DNA from: Daejeonella lutea
GTDB taxonomy: Bacteria > Bacteroidota > Bacteroidia > Sphingobacteriales > Sphingobacteriaceae
Length of the DNA stretch: 64,000 bases
Direction of reading: 5' to 3'
Assembly (NCBI RefSeq): GCF_900168015.1
Contig: NZ_FUYR01000001.1
Location: 467,968-531,967, forward strand
The translations under genes were made by a program, and so were the position numbers. This document shows positions 1 to 9,868 of the stretch, piece after piece (the stretch's first letter is position 1; each line of letters begins with the position of its first letter). Under the pieces are notes generated by a model. The model had not been told where the DNA came from. It worked only from the letters and a program-made list of their open reading frames with translations, and searched no databases.

Positions 1-2
1 GG

Positions 3-689
3 TATTTGAAGGCTTCGGGTATACAATACCTGGGGATTATGGAAATGGCTGAGCATAAAAACCTCGTAATGCCTTTTACAAATAGCAAAAGTGGCTTGGT
101 CAGGGTTGAGGCTCAGAATGCAATCTTGAAGTTTAGTGGCTTCGATGGCCTGCGGTTTCTGGACGACGCCTCATTTCCGATCACCGAGTGGCAACAGATC
201 AAAATCCTTGAAGAGCTCGCACAGCTCCCGACGGAACATTTCACCGGAATTGAAAAGTGGTTAAAATCTTCAAATGATACAGTCGTAATTTTCGCGTTAA
301 AACTCGCTCGGAATTACTTCAGATTTGAACTGTATGATCATGTTATAAGCTGTCTGAACCATGCTAATCCGGAAGTAAGGTATAATGCCATACTTGCAGC
401 TAAACAATTACAGACAGAAACCACAGCTTCAGACATTCTTAAATTTTATGAGTTTGATACTGAGAGAAACCAGCTGGCAATTATACGGGTACTGGAAGAC
501 CTCCGTTCTGAAAATAACCTTCCATTTTTGCTGAATGTATTCCTGGAAGAGAGCAACCAGCTTAAAATTGCGGCTGCAAAAGCTATTGTTGCTATAGAGA
601 ATGGTGTCGAGCAACTGGAATTGCAGATTAGCTCGAACCAATATCCATACAACGAAATTATTCGACAGGTTAAAACGGAACGGAAATGA
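3..689 (+). CDS. HEAT-repeat protein, 5' end outside window
   Basis: The frame is open to the left edge of the window, so the protein is N-terminally truncated; the TTG at 6 is only the first start-like codon and probably not the real start. The visible part (about 228 residues) consists of repeated paired helices typical of HEAT/PBS-lyase repeats, for example the segments around NPEVRYNAILAAKQL and QLKIAAAKAIVAI. Such repeats are protein-interaction scaffolds without catalytic residues. Its stop overlaps the start of the next gene in an ATGA arrangement (686-689), which indicates translational coupling with the glycosyltransferase fusion. I infer a scaffolding or assembly role in the same polysaccharide machinery. 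Whether a signal peptide or membrane segment exists upstream cannot be seen. Confidence 0.75.
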   Translation, partial: YLKASGIQYLGIMEMAEHKNLVMPFTNSKSGLVRVEAQNAILKFSGFDGLRFLDDASFPITEWQQIKILEELAQLPTEHFTGIEKWLKSSNDTVVIFALKLARNYFRFELYDHVISCLNHANPEVRYNAILAAKQLQTETTASDILKFYEFDTERNQLAIIRVLEDLRSENNLPFLLNVFLEESNQLKIAAAKAIVAIENGVEQLELQISSNQYPYNEIIRQVKTERK

Positions 690-3600
690 GTTGGGATTTG
701 ATCATATCGGATATCATCACTTATGGACTGTTGTCATACTCTTTCTTTTTATTGGGAGGATACATCTTTATTGGTATTTACTCGATCGGAGTTGTAAAGA
801 AATACCGTCATAAGAACAGTTTTACTAATTACAGATTGCTCGCCGGTTCTACCCAAACTCCCGGCATAAGCGTGCTTGCACCTGCATACAATGAAGGTGC
901 AAATATCATTGAAAACGTAAGGTCCCTCTTATCGATCCACTATAATAACATGGAAGTGATTATTATAAATGATGGGAGTAAGGACAATTCTATGGAAAAG
1001 CTGATTAAGGTCTATGACCTTTATAAAGCTGATTTTTTCGTTGACCAACAGATTGCTACCAAACCCGTTAGGGGCGTTTACCGCAGCCGTAATTTCATTT
1101 ACAGTAAGCTGATAGTAGTGGATAAGGTAAACGGCGGAAAAGCTGATGCATTGAATGTGGGGGTTAATATTGCTTCAAACGATTATGTAGTTTGTATTGA
1201 TGTCGATTGTATACTTGAACAGGACGCTCTTTTAAAGCTCATCAAACCTTTTCTCGAATCGCCGGTGAAACGGGTAATCGCTACAGGAGGTGTTGTAAGA
1301 ATTGCAAATGGTTGTGAGATCGCCAACGGAAGGCTCATTAAGATACATCTTCCTGATAAGTTTCTTCCAAGAGTTCAAACGCTAGAGTATATCAGGGCTT
1401 TTTTACTGGGGCGTATGGCATGGGCCCGTTTGAATGGCCTGATGCTTATTTCGGGAGCATTTGGAGCATTTGATAAAGAGATCGTTATAAAGTGCGGCGG
1501 ATATGACCATAAGACTGTAGGTGAGGATATGGAGCTTATTGTACGGATGCGCCGGTATATGGAAGAGCGCAATTTGCCCTACAAGGTTGCGTTCATCCCC
1601 GACCCGCTATGTTGGACAGAGGCGCCCGAATCGTATAAAATATTAGGTCGGCAGCGCAACCGATGGACCCGCGGAACAATCGAAACTTTGAAATTTCACC
1701 GAATTATGTTCTTCAACCCAAAGTATGGGATTATGGGCATGTTTAGTTACCCTTATTGGTTCTTCTTTGAATTTCTTGCTCCGCTTGTTGAATTTGGTGG
1801 ATTTTTATACTTCCTTTTTTGCGTGTTAACCGGGCATATGGACTGGGGCTTCTTTTTTTCGCTTCTTGCCCTTATCTATACATTCGGTGTACTGTATTCC
1901 ATCTTTGCTATTTTGATGGAAGTCTTGTCATACAATCAGTACAGGTCGCGAAAAGATATTTTGAGCCTCCTGCTTACTGCGGTGGTAGAACCGATTCTTT
2001 TCCATCCATTTGTCGTTTGGTCGGCGGTTAAAGGCAATATCGATTTGCTCAGGAAAAAGAATTCCTGGGGAGAAATGACCAGGACAGGATTTTCACCACA
2101 AGGCCAGACCCAGCCGGTGGCTGACGCTCCGCCATCTGCAGTTGATGAAATACCAGCACAAACTGTAATTGCTGAGAATCAGCCGCCGGTGTTCACCCCA
2201 TATATTGACACACCTGATACGTTGACTCCACCCCAACCTGTAGACGGAAAGGAGGAAGAGATGGAACCTGAAATCGTGGAAAATACTCATCCACCAAGCA
2301 CGGGTGAAAAATGGCTTTTTCTTGAACCGTTAAGATATTTTACGGGGATTATGTTTATTGCGCTGTTATTTATTGTTGCTTTTAGACTTATAGAAATTTT
2401 TGCCATCGGTTTAAGTAAAGACTTACCATTGGATTATTCCAGGATATTAAGCTGGGGCTTATGGTCAGATCTTGCGTTTTGGTTAAAGATTTTCGTACCA
2501 TTTTTTATCATCTATATCCTGGTTCACCTGCTGTCAACCCGATTTGCCAGGCATGCATTGAAAGCAATTATTGTAAGCTTTTTTGTGGTTCATGCGGGTT
2601 TATCAATCTATTACAATACATCTCTCGCATTGGCCGGAGCTGATATTTTTAGTTATTCCAGAAACGATATTGTTCAAACGGTTGGCGCTTCGGGAGACTT
2701 AAATTTTGTGAATGTTATTCTGATGCTGATACTGATAATTATAATCACTATTGCATTGAATTTTGGTTCAAGACGCTGGAAGCCCGGCCAAATTTTTTCA
2801 TTGTTTATTACTTGTATTTCAGTGCTGTTCACTATTGCGGGATATCCTGAAATATTTAACAGGCCTGCATTTATTTCGAACTTTGAAAGTGATCTCGCCG
2901 TCAACAAATCTGATTATTTCTTTAAGGCCACCTATTCTTACTTGTTACCTAATACTGTCGAAAATGATATTTATGCTGAAAGCTATATTGGGGATTACCA
3001 GGGTGACAGTAGATCGATTCAGTTTTCCTATGTCGACGAACAGCAATTCCCATTCTTACATGATGAAGCTGCTGAAGATGTCCTTTCACCGTTTTTTGAG
3101 CCCCAGGCAAAAGCGCCAAATATTGTAGTCATCTTGATGGAGGGCCTGGGGCGGGCGTATTCAAATGAAGGGGCATACCTGGGTAGTTTTACGCCATTCT
3201 TAGATTCCTTGTCTGGGAACAGTCTCTATTGGGAGAATTTTCTGAGCCAGGGGGGGCGTACCTTTGCCGTCTTACCGTCCTTGCTGGGTTCGCTGCCATT
3301 TGCCAAAAACGGATTCCTGGAATTGGGCGAACAAATGCCAGATCAGCTTTCACTATTGAACCTGCTGAAGGCAAATGGATATCAAACTTCTTTCCACTAC
3401 GGAGGAATCAGTGAGTTTGATAATATGAATATGTATCTGCGAAAGAACTCGGTCGACAAAATTCTGGATCAAAATACTTTTCCTTCCTCATATACAAAAC
3501 TTCCTTCTGTTAATGGATTTACCTGGGGTTATAACGATAAGGAGCTCTTCCGTCACTATTTAGCAACTAATGTGCCCTTGGAAATTAAGCCTAATTTCGA

Positions 3601-4321
3601 TGTCATCCTAACGGTGTCGACTCACAATCCATTTGTTATTAATGAATCTGAAAAATATGTGAAAATGTTTGAAGAGAGGCTGCAGAGTCTTTCATTGACA
3701 GATGCTGAAAAGAGCAGGTACCGGAATAATTACCGTGATCAGTTTGCAAGCATCATATATGCAGACGATGCCCTTCGTGGATTTATTAAAAATTATTCCA
3801 GCAGGCCTGATTATGCTAATACAATATTTATTATTACGGGTGATCACCGTATGCCTGAAATACCGATGAGAACTAAGATTGATCGCTACCATGTTCCCCT
3901 GGTCATTTTCTCTCCATTATTGAAAAGGACCGCAAAAATTTCATCGGTATCGACACACTTCGATCTTGCACCAAGCATTCTGGCGTATTTGAAGGCTAAC
4001 CACCAAATAAACTTGCCAAAGCAGAGCAGTTGGATTGGCCAGGGGCTAGACACCACCAGAAGTTTTCAAAACATTCATGCTGTACCGTTCATTCAAAATA
4101 AATCAGATATACTTGATTATATTATGGGCGAATACCATCTCAACGGCAATGATCTTTTCAAGCTGTCATCAGATATGAACGAAGTTTTGGTTGAGGATCC
4201 TCAAATGAAAGAACAGCTGATTAATGCGTTTAACCAATTCAAAAAGCGTAATTCACTTATTACAGGCGGCAAAAAAATTATTCCCGATTCAATTTACCGG
4301 AAGTATACGTCACCCAACTAA
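686..4321 (+). CDS. Fusion: family-2 processive glycosyltransferase + LtaS/sulfatase-type transferase
   Basis: 1211 residues. One N-terminal membrane helix is followed by a GT2 catalytic domain with the features of PgaC/BcsA-type synthases: D172-x-D174, the ED pair E280-D281, and the Q323-x-x-R326-W327 motif, then membrane helices around 350-455. A Pro/Glu-rich linker (about 475-545) leads to a second block of five or so membrane helices (about 550-750). The C-terminal part resembles the alkaline-phosphatase/sulfatase fold of lipoteichoic acid synthases: an ILMEGLGR metal-site motif, candidate nucleophile T859 in GGRTFAVLP, STHNPF, and the GDHR metal pair D1053-H1054. Known families suggest polymerisation of a sugar nucleotide and transfer of phosphoglycerol or a similar group; joining both in one chain is unusual and the product is inferred. 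The start overlaps the HEAT gene (ATGA). The stop overlaps the convergent gene's stop by 4 nt. Confidence 0.85.
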   Translation: MSWDLIISDIITYGLLSYSFFLLGGYIFIGIYSIGVVKKYRHKNSFTNYRLLAGSTQTPGISVLAPAYNEGANIIENVRSLLSIHYNNMEVIIINDGSKDNSMEKLIKVYDLYKADFFVDQQIATKPVRGVYRSRNFIYSKLIVVDKVNGGKADALNVGVNIASNDYVVCIDVDCILEQDALLKLIKPFLESPVKRVIATGGVVRIANGCEIANGRLIKIHLPDKFLPRVQTLEYIRAFLLGRMAWARLNGLMLISGAFGAFDKEIVIKCGGYDHKTVGEDMELIVRMRRYMEERNLPYKVAFIPDPLCWTEAPESYKILGRQRNRWTRGTIETLKFHRIMFFNPKYGIMGMFSYPYWFFFEFLAPLVEFGGFLYFLFCVLTGHMDWGFFFSLLALIYTFGVLYSIFAILMEVLSYNQYRSRKDILSLLLTAVVEPILFHPFVVWSAVKGNIDLLRKKNSWGEMTRTGFSPQGQTQPVADAPPSAVDEIPAQTVIAENQPPVFTPYIDTPDTLTPPQPVDGKEEEMEPEIVENTHPPSTGEKWLFLEPLRYFTGIMFIALLFIVAFRLIEIFAIGLSKDLPLDYSRILSWGLWSDLAFWLKIFVPFFIIYILVHLLSTRFARHALKAIIVSFFVVHAGLSIYYNTSLALAGADIFSYSRNDIVQTVGASGDLNFVNVILMLILIIIITIALNFGSRRWKPGQIFSLFITCISVLFTIAGYPEIFNRPAFISNFESDLAVNKSDYFFKATYSYLLPNTVENDIYAESYIGDYQGDSRSIQFSYVDEQQFPFLHDEAAEDVLSPFFEPQAKAPNIVVILMEGLGRAYSNEGAYLGSFTPFLDSLSGNSLYWENFLSQGGRTFAVLPSLLGSLPFAKNGFLELGEQMPDQLSLLNLLKANGYQTSFHYGGISEFDNMNMYLRKNSVDKILDQNTFPSSYTKLPSVNGFTWGYNDKELFRHYLATNVPLEIKPNFDVILTVSTHNPFVINESEKYVKMFEERLQSLSLTDAEKSRYRNNYRDQFASIIYADDALRGFIKNYSSRPDYANTIFIITGDHRMPEIPMRTKIDRYHVPLVIFSPLLKRTAKISSVSTHFDLAPSILAYLKANHQINLPKQSSWIGQGLDTTRSFQNIHAVPFIQNKSDILDYIMGEYHLNGNDLFKLSSDMNEVLVEDPQMKEQLINAFNQFKKRNSLITGGKKIIPDSIYRKYTSPN

Positions 4322-5478
4322 TTTACTTTTGTCCGCGAGTATTCCTTCAGGATGTTAGTAACCATTGGCCGGTAGAACTTCCAGAAAAAGGATGAACGTT
4401 CAGAAGGATCATTTTCATCATAGAAAAATGACTTGAAAACACCTATACCCTTAAAGTAGGAGGCAGTCAATGGGACCGGATTGTCGCAAAAGTCACCAGA
4501 GAAATAATAGAAAGAGTAATCACTGCCCTTGTGGTATGTAACTGCGGGAAATATAGACGGTAAACCCCATTTAGCAAGTTCTGCAGCACCCTCTCGATTT
4601 ACATTTAAATTAAACACAGCAGCTGTCTGGTTCACTTGCGGGTCTGTATTAATTACATCGAACCAAAAAGGATATTTCATTGCGGCAGGCAGACTGAGGA
4701 CTTCACGTCCGTACTTTTTGCTGAATATTTGCGGCATGGGATTGATAAGGTGCTTTTTATCCTCAAGTATAATCACCTGATCGTTGAGGCTAACAAAGGC
4801 AATTCCGGAATTTTTAAATGGCCATTGGTTATTGTGCATCTTTTTATAATCGTTAATAAGCCACCTTGGAATTTCCTTATTTGCTGCGGTGTCTAATTTG
4901 TCAAAAAAGCGGGCAGTCCACCCGCTCCATTTGATGCCGAAGGTCTTTTCGAATGTCTCGCGACAAGTGCTGTCTGTTGGAGAACCAATGGTGTTAAATT
5001 CTGCCATGATCAGTTTCTTTCTGGCTTTCATTAACAAGAGGAATTGCATGTCCTGTTTACTTAACCCACCATATAATTTCCCGGACCGCTCACTGACATT
5101 CTTTCCGGTATACCATTCATTATTAAATATCCCATAAGTGTCTGTGACATATACCAGATCAGCATCATTACTAAGTTGTGCCAATTGGGCTGATGAAAAT
5201 CGTTCGAGACCTTTTAACTGGTATTTTTCATTTTTTAAAGGGAAGAAGCCATAATAGTCGCGATCAATTTTATATGACCTGGACGGAGTTTTTGTAAGCC
5301 GCTCGTGATTTAAGATCCAGTTTAGGGATATGTGTTCCTGTCCGGCGGTAGTTAAAACAGTTTTATCAATGATGGCTGCTACAAGATTTGTTTTAGGCGT
5401 AAGAAGCCAGGCCAGCCACATTAACACTGGAATCGATATGATTAGTATAAATATGCCTGCGATCCACTTCTTGAGCAT
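4318..5478 (-). CDS. Unrecognised membrane-anchored periplasmic protein of surface-polysaccharide locus
   Basis: 386 residues with one N-terminal hydrophobic helix (about 5-27) that could be an uncleaved signal anchor. I do not recognise the family. The region around 100-170 alternates strands and helices (ADLVYVTDTYG, KKLIMAEFNTIG) in a way reminiscent of a class I glutamine-amidotransferase-like or ThuA-like fold, but no catalytic triad is obvious. The C-terminal third has conserved-looking aromatic motifs such as YYFSGDFCDNPV. The gene lies directly downstream of the YaiO-like gene (one base between them), so the two form an operon. It converges on the glycosyltransferase fusion with overlapping stop codons (TAG/TAA at 4318-4321). 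I infer a role in export or modification of the same polymer; no enzymatic function is claimed. Confidence 0.6.
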   Translation of the reverse strand: MLKKWIAGIFILIISIPVLMWLAWLLTPKTNLVAAIIDKTVLTTAGQEHISLNWILNHERLTKTPSRSYKIDRDYYGFFPLKNEKYQLKGLERFSSAQLAQLSNDADLVYVTDTYGIFNNEWYTGKNVSERSGKLYGGLSKQDMQFLLLMKARKKLIMAEFNTIGSPTDSTCRETFEKTFGIKWSGWTARFFDKLDTAANKEIPRWLINDYKKMHNNQWPFKNSGIAFVSLNDQVIILEDKKHLINPMPQIFSKKYGREVLSLPAAMKYPFWFDVINTDPQVNQTAAVFNLNVNREGAAELAKWGLPSIFPAVTYHKGSDYSFYYFSGDFCDNPVPLTASYFKGIGVFKSFFYDENDPSERSSFFWKFYRPMVTNILKEYSRTKVN

Positions 5479-5479
5479 A

Positions 5480-6733
5480 TCAGAACCTTTTTACAAATCC
5501 CAGTCCCAATTCAATTTGATTGCCCCTTGTATCCTTAAGATATTCCTGATTTTCTAAAGAAGCTTTTGCAAAGAAGATATTCGTGGCATTGAATGACTTC
5601 CTGAAACCAATGGAGCCGCTGGTTGACTTGAGCTTATAGGTATTTCCATTATTATAGAGGATATTGTTCCGTTGGTTATCAGGGGAAAGTCCGGAACCGG
5701 CTGTAAAGCTTAAATAATCATCTGCCCCACCGAAATAATATCGGGTGGTAAACGATATAGATTGGGAAAGGGAGTTATTAGAAGGCGTAAGGTACGTGCG
5801 GAGATTAAACCAGTAGCTTTTGTAATACTTCCCTACGGCTAAGGTATAAATCCATGTTTTTGTTCCAAAATCGAGCATTCTAAATCCAGCATCGGCTTCG
5901 AATGCCGAAGGGAGGTTGGCGTACAGGGAAAATCCTGCTCTGTAACTTGGGAAAATACTTGATTTCGAATATCCTCCGCTTATGTAAGAGTAAAATGTTT
6001 TGGAGATTCGGGGATAAGCATCTATCTCAAATTGTGTACCGTTAGTCTTGAAACGATTTGCAAAATTCGCTCTGAAACTGACTGATCCTATGCCGGTTTG
6101 TCTTGTATAATCAATGCTGCCTAAGTGCCATGGGTCGGCGAATTGCTTGTCGAAACTCACGTAATCATACCCGACCCCAATTTTATTTTTTTGCCCAAAG
6201 TCACCGATCTTTCCAGCAAGCGCGCGAGCTTCACCCAGCTTTGGGTTGATTTTTAACAAGGTATTTAATGTTAGGTTTGCCTCTTTGAATTGTTTCAGAT
6301 CATCCAGGATCTTCGTTTTCAATAAAAGCAGATCCTGTGATTTTTCGTGAAACTTTAAACCTTCTTCAGTAATTTTCAAAGCCGTCTCAGGACTTTTATT
6401 CCAGTATTCCAGGTAGCCATAGGCCAATGATGCGTCTTCATGCCCTGGATTTTTATCCAGAACTTTCTTGAATTCGATTCTTGCGCTATCCACTTTATCA
6501 GTCCACGTATATAAACGGCCAAGAAAGATTCGGATATCAGCATAATCAGGGCTTATGGTCAGTGCCTGCTTTGTGAGTGCAATTGCGTCAGGGTAATTCT
6601 TGTCGTCAAATGCAAGTTTTCGGGCATTTTGGAAAAGATCATCTGATGAGAGCTGGTTTTGGGCTGATAGGTCAAGCGAAAAACAAATTAAACCAATCAA
6701 CATTGCCGCCACTACTTTGAAACAATTATTCAT
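5480..6733 (-). CDS. TPR plus YaiO-type outer-membrane beta-barrel protein
   Basis: 417 residues. There is a clear signal peptide (about 1-25, ending SAQ). Residues about 30-190 form tandem TPR-like helical pairs (for example PDAIALTKQALTISPDYADI and DASLAYGYLEYWNKSPETAL). Residues about 195-417 are a run of amphipathic strands with aromatic girdles, ending in the strand GLGFVKRF, as expected for a YaiO-family outer-membrane barrel. TPR followed by a barrel is the architecture of PgaA-type exopolysaccharide porins, although this one is shorter. Together with the fusion synthase next door it supplies an outer-membrane component. It is first in the two-gene operon with the unrecognised protein. 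The family is confident; the export role is inference. Confidence 0.8.
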   Translation of the reverse strand: MNNCFKVVAAMLIGLICFSLDLSAQNQLSSDDLFQNARKLAFDDKNYPDAIALTKQALTISPDYADIRIFLGRLYTWTDKVDSARIEFKKVLDKNPGHEDASLAYGYLEYWNKSPETALKITEEGLKFHEKSQDLLLLKTKILDDLKQFKEANLTLNTLLKINPKLGEARALAGKIGDFGQKNKIGVGYDYVSFDKQFADPWHLGSIDYTRQTGIGSVSFRANFANRFKTNGTQFEIDAYPRISKTFYSYISGGYSKSSIFPSYRAGFSLYANLPSAFEADAGFRMLDFGTKTWIYTLAVGKYYKSYWFNLRTYLTPSNNSLSQSISFTTRYYFGGADDYLSFTAGSGLSPDNQRNNILYNNGNTYKLKSTSGSIGFRKSFNATNIFFAKASLENQEYLKDTRGNQIELGLGFVKRF

Positions 6734-7012
6734 TTTCTTAATGGTTTAATTTTTGGTAAAGCGCCTCTCCGTTGCTTAAAGTTACAATTTTCAGAAGCCG
6801 TGATTGGGTGTAAGATAAAAACATACACATGATTTGTAAAATTAATCAACAAATTTACACCCAGTGTTACCGGGTTTAATTTCTGTGTGTATTAATTACA
6901 CTATGCTTTGTAACAATAACATAGCACGAGTAGCATAGATTTAAACCTGATACACATTTTAAAGTCATAGTTTCAGATGCCCGGTAATCAATACGGTATT
7001 CTTCAAACGACT
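6734..7012. promoter_or_regulatory. Divergent intergenic region between YaiO-like and receptor genes
   Basis: About 280 bp, AT-rich. On the minus strand a TAACTTTA box about 30-40 bp before the YaiO-like start is one base from the Bacteroidota -7 consensus TAnnTTTG. On the plus strand TATGCTTTG lies about 100 bp before the receptor start, with one extra base in the spacer. An imperfect palindrome, GTGTATTAATTACAC, lies at about 6885-6900. I see no gene. Confidence 0.3.
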
Positions 7013-9868
7013 ATGAACAAAAAACTTATACTCTTTCTTTCAATATTTTTGCTGGGTAATTCCTTGTACGCACAAACCCCACGAAATGTTAGTGGCGTAG
7101 TTCAGGATAGTACCGGTACTGGCGTGTTTAGCGCTACCATTAGATTGGTGCCATCTGGAAGCGGTGACACGTTAATGACCCGGTCGGATGTGGATGGAAA
7201 TTTCACTTTTCGTGCCGTCTCAAATTCAAACTTTAGTGTTCTTGTATCGAGCCTTGGATTTGCACCAACAACGGTTAACTCAACGAATACGGATGGAGCT
7301 ACTCCGATTGTTTTACCGACAATAATCTTAAAGGCGACCAGCAGATTAATTCAGGAAGTAGTAGTTAACGGAACTCCACCGGTTTTAATTAAAACAGACA
7401 CTGTCGAATACCGTGTTTCTGACCTCAAACTAAAGCCAGATGCAGTTGTGGAAGATGCGATAAAACGACTGGATGGGGCAGAAGTAGATAAAGATGGGAA
7501 TGTAACTGCTGCTGGTAAACCAGTTACTAAGATCAAGGTTAATGGTAAGGAAGTTTTTGGGGGAGATATGAAAACCATTACTAAGAATATTCCTGCTGAC
7601 GCGATAGATAAAATCCAATTAGTAGAGGATTACGGGGACCAGGCTAATTTTACAGGTGTTAAAGAAGGCGATCCGGAAACCATAATTAATATAACTACCC
7701 GGCCGGGACGCGATCGTGGGTACATGGTCAATTCAACGGTAGGTGGGGGTACCGACGAAAGATATCAGATGGGATTATTTGCCCAACAAATGCAGGGTGA
7801 GCGTATTTTGGGGATCAATGCCAATTTGAATAACAATGGTACCCAGATTGGTGGCGAGAACTTCGGCGGTAGAATGGGACAACGTGGCGGAGGTGGCGGC
7901 TTTCAAGGCGGAGGTGGCGGACAAGGGATCACCAACTTAAGTTCGGTAGCACTTAACTATAATAATAAATTTGGCGACAAGCTGCGTCTTGCTTCGTCCT
8001 ATTATTTCAATAACCAGGACAGAAGTACAATTAGCAATGTTTTTAGGAGCAATGCAAATACACTTGGTACCATTTTAAGCAATGAGTTCAGCGATGCCAG
8101 CAACGTGACTTCCAGTCACAGCTTTAATGGTCGGTTAGAATACAATATCAACAAGTCGAACTTATTGGTATTTACTCCCTTTTTAACGTTCAGGAACACA
8201 ACCAGTGAAAGCACAGGGTCGGTTTCACAGACTGGGGTGATTAATCAAAACCAAACAACAGTTGCTACCAACAGCTCCTTTACACCGAACGTTAATGCTA
8301 ACTTGTTGTACAATCATTTGTTCCCTAAGGCCGGAAGAAATTATTCGTTAAACTTGAGTTTCAGAAATAGTAATCTTGAATCTGATCAGGAAAACGATAA
8401 TCATATTGTTTATAACGATCCTGCGGGAAACACACTTAAAGACTCCATTAATTTTAGGCTTAATTCTACGGCGAACAGGACCTTTAGCACCTCCAGCCGG
8501 TTAGTTTACAATGAGCCAATCAGTAAAACTGGACGATTGCAGTTTAACTACGATATCAATTATAATAAATACGATAACAGCAGGATATCCAGCCTGGCAA
8601 ATGCAGCAGGTGTTCCGCAGCCAATAGATTCTTTAAGTAATATTTTCGACTATTCATTTGTTTCACAACGGATTGGTATGAACTATAATTACCGTGATAA
8701 AAATAGCGAACTATCATTGGGGCTTACAGCTAATCCGACTCAGTTGTCGGGTAGTTCAGCGACTTTAGGAACGTCAATCAGCCGTTCAAACTTGTTCTTT
8801 GCTCCGATAGCCCGTTACCAATATCGTTTTGGTGGAACGAAATCAATCCGGGTGAATTACTTTGGATCAGCTGCCGAGCCTCAGTTCGCGCAATTGCAAC
8901 CTGTACGCGACGTGTCTAATCCACAAAGGCCAATAGTTGGTAATCCGGATCTTAATAGCTCGTTTTCACATAATGTCGATGCAGAACTTAGATTTTCTAA
9001 TATCGAGAAGCGATCGTCACTTATGTTCAACATTCAGGGAAATGCAATTTCAAATCAAATCGTACAGAATATTGTCTTAATTCCGGATGTTTTCGGTAGC
9101 CGCAAGCAGGAAGTTCGCTATGTGAACACGAACGGTTATTACTCATATTATGGAGGATATAATTGGTCCAAGTCTTTTGCAGACCGCCAATATACTGTTA
9201 GATTGTCTGGGGATACACGATTTACAAGAGGTGTATCATTAGCCGACAATATTAAAAACTATTCAAACAGAAGAAATATAAGTCAGCGATTAAGTCTCCA
9301 GATAAATCCAGGCGAATGGATGGAATTGAGCCCTCAATTGATGTACGGTAGAACGGTAACGGATTATACCTTGCCAACAAATACTGATACGAAGATAAAT
9401 ACCTATGGTTTGAACATGGATGGCCGCTTCTTATTCATGAAGGATAAATCACTGATCTTTGGATTTAATGGAGGAAAGACATTCAATACTGGTTACGTAG
9501 GGAATTTAAATACTAATCCCCTTGTTGTTAACTCCTATATCGAGAAGAAATTTAAAAAGAACATGGCGACATTGCGCCTTCAAGCCTTCGATATTTTTGA
9601 TCAATCGAATAATATCAACAGGGCTGTGATTGAGAATGGTTTCACCGACACGCAGACAAATCGCCTGACCCGCTATTTCATGTTAACGCTGAACCTTCGG
9701 ATAAACAAATTTGCCGGTGGTGTTCAACGCAGTACAGAACGTCCTGAAGGTGATCGTGGTAATTTTGAAAGAGGTGAAGGTGGTCAACGCCCGGGATTTG
9801 ATCGTGGTGGACTGCAAAATGGGGGCGGCCAGCAGAATGGTGGAGGAATGAGAAGGGACATTAATTGA
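7013..9868 (+). CDS. TonB-dependent-receptor-like outer-membrane beta-barrel protein
   Basis: I chose the ATG at 7013 because it begins an ideal signal peptide (MNKKLILFLSIFLLGNSLYA, then Q); 6977 is an in-frame upstream ATG that adds 12 polar residues. The mature protein starts with a carboxypeptidase-regulatory-like beta-sandwich (about 22-115), continues with a plug-like domain (about 120-230) and a large barrel of the OMP_b-brl_3 type. Two glycine-rich segments stand out: residues about 290-310, and an Arg/Gly/Asn-rich C-terminal tail of about 50 residues after the last barrel strand. A tail after the terminal strand is unusual, since that strand normally ends the protein. No SusD-like partner follows, so substrate cannot be deduced. 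A heptad-armed element with terminator-like stem follows. Confidence 0.85.
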   Translation: MNKKLILFLSIFLLGNSLYAQTPRNVSGVVQDSTGTGVFSATIRLVPSGSGDTLMTRSDVDGNFTFRAVSNSNFSVLVSSLGFAPTTVNSTNTDGATPIVLPTIILKATSRLIQEVVVNGTPPVLIKTDTVEYRVSDLKLKPDAVVEDAIKRLDGAEVDKDGNVTAAGKPVTKIKVNGKEVFGGDMKTITKNIPADAIDKIQLVEDYGDQANFTGVKEGDPETIINITTRPGRDRGYMVNSTVGGGTDERYQMGLFAQQMQGERILGINANLNNNGTQIGGENFGGRMGQRGGGGGFQGGGGGQGITNLSSVALNYNNKFGDKLRLASSYYFNNQDRSTISNVFRSNANTLGTILSNEFSDASNVTSSHSFNGRLEYNINKSNLLVFTPFLTFRNTTSESTGSVSQTGVINQNQTTVATNSSFTPNVNANLLYNHLFPKAGRNYSLNLSFRNSNLESDQENDNHIVYNDPAGNTLKDSINFRLNSTANRTFSTSSRLVYNEPISKTGRLQFNYDINYNKYDNSRISSLANAAGVPQPIDSLSNIFDYSFVSQRIGMNYNYRDKNSELSLGLTANPTQLSGSSATLGTSISRSNLFFAPIARYQYRFGGTKSIRVNYFGSAAEPQFAQLQPVRDVSNPQRPIVGNPDLNSSFSHNVDAELRFSNIEKRSSLMFNIQGNAISNQIVQNIVLIPDVFGSRKQEVRYVNTNGYYSYYGGYNWSKSFADRQYTVRLSGDTRFTRGVSLADNIKNYSNRRNISQRLSLQINPGEWMELSPQLMYGRTVTDYTLPTNTDTKINTYGLNMDGRFLFMKDKSLIFGFNGGKTFNTGYVGNLNTNPLVVNSYIEKKFKKNMATLRLQAFDIFDQSNNINRAVIENGFTDTQTNRLTRYFMLTLNLRINKFAGGVQRSTERPEGDRGNFERGEGGQRPGFDRGGLQNGGGQQNGGGMRRDIN

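Noticed and set aside
7013-9868. SusC-type polysaccharide receptor
   Set aside because: No SusD partner follows and the barrel resembles the OMP_b-brl_3 group rather than SusC.
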